This document shows positions 39,964-44,656 of a stretch of DNA of 44,656 bases, piece after piece. Origin of the DNA: Candidatus Pullichristensenella stercorigallinarum (GTDB lineage: Bacteria; Bacillota; Clostridia; Christensenellales; Aristaeellaceae); assembly GCA_018712945.1 (NCBI GenBank), contig DVFZ01000106.1, positions 1 to 44,656 on the forward strand, in the 5' to 3' direction. The notes beneath the pieces are model-generated. The model was not told the origin of the DNA. It saw only the letters and a program-made list of their open reading frames with translations, and did not search any database. The position numbers were made by a program, and so were the translations under genes. Within the stretch, counting starts at the first letter, position 1, and each line of letters begins with the position of its first letter.

Positions 39964-40095
39964 GCGCCATACCTCCCCATAGATAATGGCGGCCCACAAA
40001 CCTGTGCCCAGCGCGGCTTGCCTAAACCCGCCGCCCTTGGTTCTGATCTGGCCCGCCATCCCGCGCTTCCAGCCCGGAATGCCTGAATTTGCTAT

Positions 40096-40124
40096 ATGAT
40101 ACCAGCCTCCGCCGGGAAAGTCAA
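40096..40124 (-). promoter_or_regulatory. Sigma-A promoter of thiN
   Basis: On the minus strand the -35 is TTGACT (40124-40119), the spacer 17 bp and the -10 TATCAT (40101-40096). The leader is about 125 nt; no THI-box pattern was recognised in it. Confidence 0.7.
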
Positions 40125-40148
40125 GGCGGTTTTTCTTTGCCATTGCCG

Positions 40149-40178
40149 TTGACGGACTTCGGTTTGTTCTGCTATAAT
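40149..40178 (+). promoter_or_regulatory. Sigma-A promoter of the TetR gene
   Basis: The -35 is TTGACG (40149-40154), the spacer 18 bp and the -10 TATAAT (40173-40178). The start codon is 24 nt downstream. Confidence 0.8.
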
Positions 40179-40201
40179 GAAGGGGACAAGGAGGGCTACC
40201 A

Positions 40202-40903
40202 ATGAAAAAGGGCGATTTGCGCCGGCAGGCCATACTCGATACCGCCGAAGCGCTGTTTTTTGAGCGCGGATATGAAGAAACCTCCGTCCAGGACATACTG
40301 GACGCCATGGGGCTTTCCAAGGGCGGCTTTTACCACCACTTTGAATCCAAAATGGCCGTGCTAGAGGCCGTCAGCGCCCGGCGCGCCGAAAAGAAGTTCA
40401 CCCAGGCGGCGCGGGAACTGCGCGCCTCCTCGCTGGGGGCGCTGGAAAAGCTCAACCGCCTGTTTTCTCTGGTGAATATGTTTGAGCGCGAACAGCCGGA
40501 GTTTGTGCTGATGGTGCTCAACGTCTGCTTCCGCGGCGGCGACGCGGCGCTTCTGCGCGCTATCCGCGAAGTGACGCTTGCCCAGCTTGGCTCTCTGATG
40601 GACGAAATCATCGCCCAGGGCGTGCGCGAGGGCGTTTTCTACACCCGCCAGATGGGCGGTATTGGCCGGCTGCTTTTGCTGCTGGCGCACGATGTAGAGG
40701 ATGAGGCCGCGCGCCTGCTGGTGAGCGGCGAGGGCAAGCCGGAAAGCGTGGTGGCCGTCATCGACGTACTCAATGTCTACCGCGACAGCGTAGAGCTTTT
40801 GCTCAACGCGCCTTATGGTTCGGTGCGCCTGTTCGACGTAGACCGCGTGCTCAAGGTATGCCGCGCGGTGCTGCCCGGCTTGGAGCCGGGGGAGGATGAA
40901 TGA
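40202..40903 (+). CDS. TetR-family transcriptional regulator
   Basis: A 233-residue regulator. The N-terminal DNA-binding domain is typical: ILDTAEALFFERGYEETSVQ, then DILDAMGLSKGGFYHHFESKM (residues about 10-52). The all-helical C-terminal half would bind an unknown ligand. The ATG at 40202 has AAGGAGGG upstream. It is followed, with a 4-nt overlap (ATGA), by the amidase gene, and its own operator may lie in the divergent region shared with thiN. The regulated genes could be the amidase and thioesterase downstream, which is inference. Confidence 0.9.
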   Translation: MKKGDLRRQAILDTAEALFFERGYEETSVQDILDAMGLSKGGFYHHFESKMAVLEAVSARRAEKKFTQAARELRASSLGALEKLNRLFSLVNMFEREQPEFVLMVLNVCFRGGDAALLRAIREVTLAQLGSLMDEIIAQGVREGVFYTRQMGGIGRLLLLLAHDVEDEAARLLVSGEGKPESVVAVIDVLNVYRDSVELLLNAPYGSVRLFDVDRVLKVCRAVLPGLEPGEDE

Positions 40904-41946
40904 TGAAAACATTCCTTTGCCTGCTGCTTGCCCTGTCGCTGCTGCTTGGCGGCGTGGCGCTTGCCGAAAATGCCACCGCAGCGCCGCTTGCGGCGCTCAC
41001 GCCTTCGCCCACACCACAGATGGAGCCGGCCCCGGCGCGCCCGCAGCAGCCTACGCCCGAGCCTGCCGCGACGGAGACGGCCACGCCCATGCCTTCGCCT
41101 ACGCAAACGCCTTATCCCACGCCCACGCCGCGCGCGGCGGCGGCCACGGCCACGCCCGAAGTGACCGCCGTGCCGGAAACCACGGCCACACCCGAGGCCG
41201 CCGCGCCGGAAACGTCCGCCACTCCGGAAACCGCCGGGGAAACATCCCCCGCGCCGGAGGGCATCTTTGACCGCCTGCCCGCGGACATGCCCACCGTGCC
41301 GCCGCTGCCCACGCGAGAACCGGGCCGTTTGACCGGCGTGAAAATTGGCATCGACCCCGGCCATCAGGCCCAGGGAAACAGCGACCAGGAGGCCGTTGCC
41401 CCCGGCAGCTCCGAAACCAAGGCCAAGGTTTCCAGCGGCACCTATGGCCGCTTCACCGGCGTGCCGGAATACGAGGTCAACCTCGCGGTATCGCTCAAGC
41501 TGCGCGAGGCTTTGGAGGCGCTGGGCTGCGAGGTGTACATGACCCGCGAGACCAACGACGTGGATATCTCCAACCAGGAGCGCGCCATCATGATGAATGA
41601 ACTGGGCGTGGATCTGGTGTTGCGCATCCATTGCAACGGCTCCACCAACGAAAGCGCGCAGGGCATCGGCCTGTACATCCGCGCCACGGGAACCAACGCC
41701 GACGAATGTATGCGCGCCGCCGAGGCGCTGTTGCCCGCCATGGTGGAGGCCACGGGCGCGGAAAGCGACGGCATCTTCCGCCGCGACAGCTACACGGGCC
41801 TGAACTGGTCGGAAGTGCCCAGCATCCTGGTGGAAATGGGCTTTATGACCAACGAGGAAGAGGACTACAAGCTCAACGACCCCGCCTATCAGGACCAGCT
41901 CGTGGCGGGCATGGTCGAGGGCGTTTGCGCCTATATGGGCAGATAG
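40900..41946 (+). CDS. Exported N-acetylmuramoyl-L-alanine amidase (Amidase_3)
   Basis: A 348-residue cell-wall hydrolase. The signal peptide is MMKTFLCLLLALSLLLGGVA (cleavage near residue 22). A Pro/Thr/Ala/Glu-rich linker (about 25-130) of the kind that spans the cell wall follows. The catalytic Amidase_3 domain fills the rest, from IGIDPGHQ (first zinc His near residue 154). The Glu in PEYEVNLAVSLKL, the His in LRIHCNGS and the C-terminal catalytic Glu in ILVEMGFMTN are all present, so it should be active. The ATG at 40900 or 40903, behind GGGGGAGG, overlaps the TetR stop. The domain lacks separate wall-binding repeats. Confidence 0.93.
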   Translation: MMKTFLCLLLALSLLLGGVALAENATAAPLAALTPSPTPQMEPAPARPQQPTPEPAATETATPMPSPTQTPYPTPTPRAAAATATPEVTAVPETTATPEAAAPETSATPETAGETSPAPEGIFDRLPADMPTVPPLPTREPGRLTGVKIGIDPGHQAQGNSDQEAVAPGSSETKAKVSSGTYGRFTGVPEYEVNLAVSLKLREALEALGCEVYMTRETNDVDISNQERAIMMNELGVDLVLRIHCNGSTNESAQGIGLYIRATGTNADECMRAAEALLPAMVEATGAESDGIFRRDSYTGLNWSEVPSILVEMGFMTNEEEDYKLNDPAYQDQLVAGMVEGVCAYMGR

Positions 41947-41964
41947 ACAAACGAGGTGACTTTT

Positions 41965-42441
41965 ATGGAACGTCCCATGCGCAGGGCGCGGGATTCGTAT
42001 ACCGAACAGGTGCAGATCATCATGCCGCAGCACGTCAACGGCGCGCAGCGGCTCTTTGGCGGCCAGCTCATGGCCTGGATTGACGTGGTAGCGGCGGTGG
42101 CGGCGCGCCGCCATGCCGGGCATACCGTCACCACGGCCTCCGTGGACGAGCTTTCCTTCCTCAACTCCGCCTTTCTGGACGAAACGGTGGTGCTGGCGGC
42201 GCGGGTGACGTATGTGGGCCGCACCAGCATGGAGGTGCGCGTGGATACCTATGCCGAGCGCCTCGACGGCCGCCGCGACCCGGTCAACCGCGCCTATCTG
42301 GTGCTGGTGGCGCTGGACGAAAACGGCGCGCCCACCGAGGTGCCGGGGCTTTATGTGGAAACCGACGAGGAGCGCGCCGAGTGGGCCGACGGCGAACGGC
42401 GCCGGCTTCTGCGCAAAGAGCGGCGCAGCGCAAGGCCCTGA
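41965..42441 (+). CDS. Acyl-CoA thioesterase, hotdog fold
   Basis: A 158-residue thioesterase of the YciA/BFIT-like hotdog family, which hydrolyses acyl-CoAs. The signature is HVNGAQRLFGGQLMAWIDVVAAVAARRH (N-x-x-x-x-x-F-G-G, then the catalytic-helix Asp), followed by TASVDELSFLNSAFLDETVVL. The strand YVGRTSMEVRVDTYAE is also typical. The ATG at 41965 has GAGGTGA upstream. An in-frame GTG 9 nt earlier lies within that ribosome binding site and is unlikely. It starts 18 bp after the amidase gene and shares its direction. Confidence 0.92.
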   Translation: MERPMRRARDSYTEQVQIIMPQHVNGAQRLFGGQLMAWIDVVAAVAARRHAGHTVTTASVDELSFLNSAFLDETVVLAARVTYVGRTSMEVRVDTYAERLDGRRDPVNRAYLVLVALDENGAPTEVPGLYVETDEERAEWADGERRRLLRKERRSARP

Positions 42442-42458
42442 CGGGGACGCGGCCGTGC

Positions 42459-42486
42459 TTTACTGCCTTACACATGCGAATATACT
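42459..42486 (+). promoter_or_regulatory. Promoter candidate for the 111-aa hypothetical gene
   Basis: The -35 is TTTACT (42459-42464), the spacer 16 bp and the -10 TATACT (42481-42486). It is weaker than the other promoters here. Confidence 0.4.
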
Positions 42487-42511
42487 CTCCCGCGGAGGCA
42501 TTCCCCGCCGC

Positions 42512-42847
42512 ATGGATGCGAAACGGATCGGCCATTATTCCGCGCTGGAAAAGGCGCTGGACGCCCGCGAACGCGCCGCGCGTCTAAAGGGATTTGCCGG
42601 TTTTGCTATCGGTCTGGTTTTTTGCGCCGACGGGGAGGAGGGCGCGCCGCCGCGCCTTGTCTACCGCAACGGTTACGCCTGCCCCGAGGATCCGGAGTTT
42701 TGGCTGGGCGGCCATTACCGCACGCGCGCAGCGGCGCTGGCAGGCCTGCGCGCTCTGGAGCGCTTTGCCGTCGTGCCCGAAGCGCTGGAGACATACGAAG
42801 TTTCCGTCGATGCGGACGGCTGGGTGGAGGGCTTTGAATCCGGCTAG
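42512..42847 (+). CDS. Hypothetical protein (111 aa)
   Basis: A small soluble protein starting MDAKRIGHYSALEKALDARE, with FAGFAIGLVFC and a later ALAGLRALERFAVVPEALET helix and a C-terminal VSVDADGWVEGFESG. I do not recognise a family. The ATG at 42512 has GGAGG 13 nt upstream, a rather long gap, so a non-ATG start nearer to it is possible; codon use nevertheless supports coding. It lies 70 bp after the thioesterase gene and 92 bp before the next gene. Confidence 0.65.
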   Translation: MDAKRIGHYSALEKALDARERAARLKGFAGFAIGLVFCADGEEGAPPRLVYRNGYACPEDPEFWLGGHYRTRAAALAGLRALERFAVVPEALETYEVSVDADGWVEGFESG

Positions 42848-42901
42848 TCTCCATCGCCGTCTGCGCCTTGAATTTGCCGCGCTTTCGCCATGAAAGCGCG
42901 G

Positions 42902-42907
42902 TATACT
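42902..42907 (+). promoter_or_regulatory. -10 element before the 413-aa gene
   Basis: TATACT lies 32 nt before the GTG start at 42940. No -35 at a normal distance was found. Confidence 0.35.
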
Positions 42908-42939
42908 GTATCCATCCCTTTTCAAAGGAGGAACATAGC

Positions 42940-44181
42940 GTGCAGGAAAACTGTATCCGCGTCGGCATCGGCTTTGCCACCGGGCGCAAGAGTTTCCAGA
43001 ACGTTTTGCGCTCGTATGTCTATCATCTGGAGGAATCGGGCTTTGTCGTGCCCGGGCGGGTGAGCCTCACCCTGCTGGTGGCCTTTGACCCCGCTTATTC
43101 CGGCACCACGCGCGCCGACTACGAGGACATGGAACCGCGCGTGAAGCGCTGGTTTGACGACATGGCCTTTTTCTCGCCCGAGGATGTGCAAAATGCCGCC
43201 GAAGCGCTGGTGCAGCGCGGCGTGGCCCCGGAAAACGAAAAACACCTGCTCTTTGGCAACGGCTACGCCGCCCAGCGCAATATCGTGCTCTACGAGGCCA
43301 TGCGCCGCCATCTGGACAACCTGATTTTCTTTGACGACGACGAATACCCCATGGCCGTCACCAACTCCAACTCCTCCGGCGTGGCCCTGTGGAGCGGCCA
43401 GCACGTCATCGAGGCGCACGTCAAGTACCTGCGCTTTGCCGACGTCACCAACGGCTACCACTGCGGCTATATTTCGCCGCTGCCCTCGCTGGAGCTGGAC
43501 GGCATACTCGACGCGGACACCTTCCGCCGCTTCATCGCCGCCATGTCCAGCGACGTGCTCAGGTGGGAGGACGTGCAGGCCATCATCCAAAGCGGCGGCG
43601 TCACCTATGCCGACCGCGCCGTGCTCACCAGCAACGGCCCGGCGCTGGTGGAGGAGGAAAACCACGCCAAGTTCATCACCGGCGGAAACCTCGGCCTGAA
43701 CCTGACCGACCCCGCCAAAATCCCCCCGTTTTACAACCCGCCCGGCGCGCGCGGGGAAGACAGCTTTTTCAGCACCTGCCTGACAAACTGCGTGGTCAAG
43801 CGCGTGCCCGCCTATACCTTCCACGACGGCTTCGCCCTCTACAGCGACCTTTTGCGCGGCGTATTGCCCACGTTCCTCAAAAGCGTGTCGCTCTACGATT
43901 CACGCGCGGTGACGGAGCGCTTTTTGCGCGCCTGCGTGGGCTGGGTGCGCTACAAGCCACTCTATACGCGCCTGACCCGCCCGGACGACTGGCGGCAGGT
44001 GCTCGACGAGGCCGAAGCGGCCCTGCGCGAAACCATCCCCAGCGTATGCGCCTATTTCAACGACCGCGCCTTTGCCGGTGTGTCCGCCCAGTTTTCGCAG
44101 TACCGCCGCGATGTGGATAAGCATCTTGCCGAATTTGAGCGCGTCCAGACGCTTTGGGCACGGATGAAGGAACTGCTGTGA
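42940..44181 (+). CDS. Unrecognised protein, glycosyltransferase-like (413 aa)
   Basis: A 413-residue soluble protein without signal peptide or transmembrane segment. I do not know a family with confidence. It begins IRVGIGFATGRKSFQNVLRS; FFDDDEYPMAVTNSN (acidic triplet near residues 133-135) resembles the metal-binding D-x-D of GT-A glycosyltransferases. NSNSSGVALW, ITGGNLGLNL and GEDSFFSTCLTNCV also recall transferases acting on sugar donors, and the C-terminal third is helical. The GTG start at 42940 has AAAGGAGG upstream. The next gene is nifJ on the same strand. Alternative: an uncharacterised enzyme with a nucleotide-sugar-like fold. Confidence 0.6.
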   Translation: MQENCIRVGIGFATGRKSFQNVLRSYVYHLEESGFVVPGRVSLTLLVAFDPAYSGTTRADYEDMEPRVKRWFDDMAFFSPEDVQNAAEALVQRGVAPENEKHLLFGNGYAAQRNIVLYEAMRRHLDNLIFFDDDEYPMAVTNSNSSGVALWSGQHVIEAHVKYLRFADVTNGYHCGYISPLPSLELDGILDADTFRRFIAAMSSDVLRWEDVQAIIQSGGVTYADRAVLTSNGPALVEEENHAKFITGGNLGLNLTDPAKIPPFYNPPGARGEDSFFSTCLTNCVVKRVPAYTFHDGFALYSDLLRGVLPTFLKSVSLYDSRAVTERFLRACVGWVRYKPLYTRLTRPDDWRQVLDEAEAALRETIPSVCAYFNDRAFAGVSAQFSQYRRDVDKHLAEFERVQTLWARMKELL

Positions 44182-44232
44182 CTTTGCCGGCGCCGCTGGA
44201 AAGATAGGGCAGAACTTCCCGTGCAAAATGTC

Positions 44233-44260
44233 CGGCCGGGCTGTTTTCGGCCGTGTTTTT
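44233..44260 (+). terminator. Weak terminator after the 413-aa gene
   Basis: CGGCCG (44233-44238) pairs with CGGCCG (44248-44253) around GGCTGTTTT, and TGTTTTT follows. The stem is only 6 bp. Confidence 0.4.
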
Positions 44261-44487
44261 GCGGACGGCGTTTGCTTCCGACATGGCCGCCAGGGCCGTT
44301 GGCCGCGAAGGCTTTTGAGTCTGCCTTGCTCAAGGCGAAAATGGCCGCTGCCATGTTCGTTATGCCGGGTGGACGGATGGATTCTTGGCGGAGAAAACCC
44401 CGGCGTGCCGTCTCGTTCCCTGAGCGCGCCCGCTGGCGCAAAAATCGCGCCCGGCGGTGCTCCCGCTGCCCTTTAACGCCATTTTTC

Positions 44488-44516
44488 TTGACTTTACGGG
44501 CTTGTTTCTTTATAAT
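44488..44516 (+). promoter_or_regulatory. Sigma-A promoter of nifJ
   Basis: The -35 is TTGACT (44488-44493), the spacer 17 bp and the -10 TATAAT (44511-44516), a near-consensus promoter as expected for a highly expressed central enzyme. Confidence 0.85.
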
Positions 44517-44570
44517 AAATCCATGTAGGTCATTTGGTTGAAACCTGATTCCATAAAGGAGGTCCTCCAC

Positions 44571-44656
44571 TTGAGCATCAAGATGACCGTGGACGGCAAT
44601 ACCGCCGTCAGCCATATCGCGTATGCGTTCAGCGATGTGGCCGCAATCTACCCCAT
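44571..44656 (+). CDS. nifJ: Pyruvate:ferredoxin oxidoreductase, 5' end
   Basis: Only the first 28 codons are in the window (MSIKMTVDGNTAVSHIAYAF, then SDVAAIYP). The D-G-N-T-A motif and the following AYAFSDVAAIYP match the start of pyruvate:ferredoxin (flavodoxin) oxidoreductase, which oxidises pyruvate to acetyl-CoA and reduces ferredoxin in anaerobes. The start is TTG at 44571 behind AAAGGAGG; an ATG four codons later lacks a well-spaced site. The ribosome binding site reads GGAGG-T-CCTCC, a small palindrome. Confidence 0.88.
   Translation, partial: MSIKMTVDGNTAVSHIAYAFSDVAAIYP

Larger units (their letters stand above)
44182..44570. other. Intergenic region before nifJ
   Basis: It contains a weak hairpin-plus-T terminator at 44233-44260, some 230 bp without a supported gene, and the nifJ promoter at 44488-44516 with an about 48-nt leader. 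Confidence 0.55.

Noticed and set aside
1..44656. tRNA, rRNA or tmRNA genes
   Set aside because: No stretch with the conserved T-loop or other RNA landmarks was noticed; a dedicated RNA gene search would be needed to exclude them fully.

Overview
The window reads as chromosomal DNA of a high-GC, anaerobic, endospore-forming Firmicute of the Clostridia type, probably an uncultured gut lineage. SpoIIID, YabP, YabQ and DivIC mark an endospore former. The start of a pyruvate:ferredoxin oxidoreductase and a glycyl-radical-activase-like radical SAM enzyme fit anaerobic metabolism. GTG and TTG starts are frequent. Ribosome binding sites are strong (GGAGG, AAGGGGG) and many sigma-A promoters can be read directly. 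The one clearly AT-rich patch, about 38.0-39.25 kb, is debris of an integrative or conjugative element.

Layout. 0-4.6 kb: murG facing away from dnaX, then asnS. 4.7-6.3 kb: a DMP19-like lipoprotein and a translationally coupled pair (Cys4/lipobox protein plus radical SAM enzyme). 6.4-10.2 kb: GH25-LysM protein, a possible small ORF, a GT-C-like membrane protein, and spoIIID convergent with it. 10.3-15.1 kb (minus strand): two tandem WG-repeat secreted paralogues, a DEDDh exonuclease and a MalY/PatB-type C-S lyase. 15.4-16.2 kb: a YoaK/DUF1275 membrane protein. 16.2-18.8 kb (minus strand): M1-like peptidase, yabP, yabQ and divIC. 18.9-21.5 kb: a COG2509 FAD enzyme, a gene fragment and an M19 dipeptidase.

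21.8-27.96 kb holds a complete four-gene ABC importer: DUF3798 binding protein, double ATPase and two permeases. It has its own promoter, a structured leader, an intercistronic hairpin, 8-nt gene overlaps and a terminator. Permease 1 carries a large acidic, Met-rich domain predicted outside the membrane, and the binding protein has no lipobox. I rate this the best candidate for an undescribed system. 28.2-29.1 kb: a DUF89 protein. 29.1-30.06 kb: non-coding DNA with a 23-bp palindrome and a 197-bp tandem duplication. 30.1-37.7 kb: pth, MATE transporter, mfd and a YgiQ-type radical SAM gene, tightly packed and overlapping.

38.0-39.2 kb: XRE regulator, broken SLOG gene and a small ORF, with two near-identical large hairpins. 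39.3-42.9 kb: thiamine pyrophosphokinase, facing away from TetR regulator, cell-wall amidase, hotdog thioesterase and a small hypothetical gene. 42.9-44.2 kb: an unrecognised protein resembling a glycosyltransferase. 44.5 kb to the edge: the first codons of nifJ behind a near-consensus promoter. All functional calls rest on motif reading; no database search was run.
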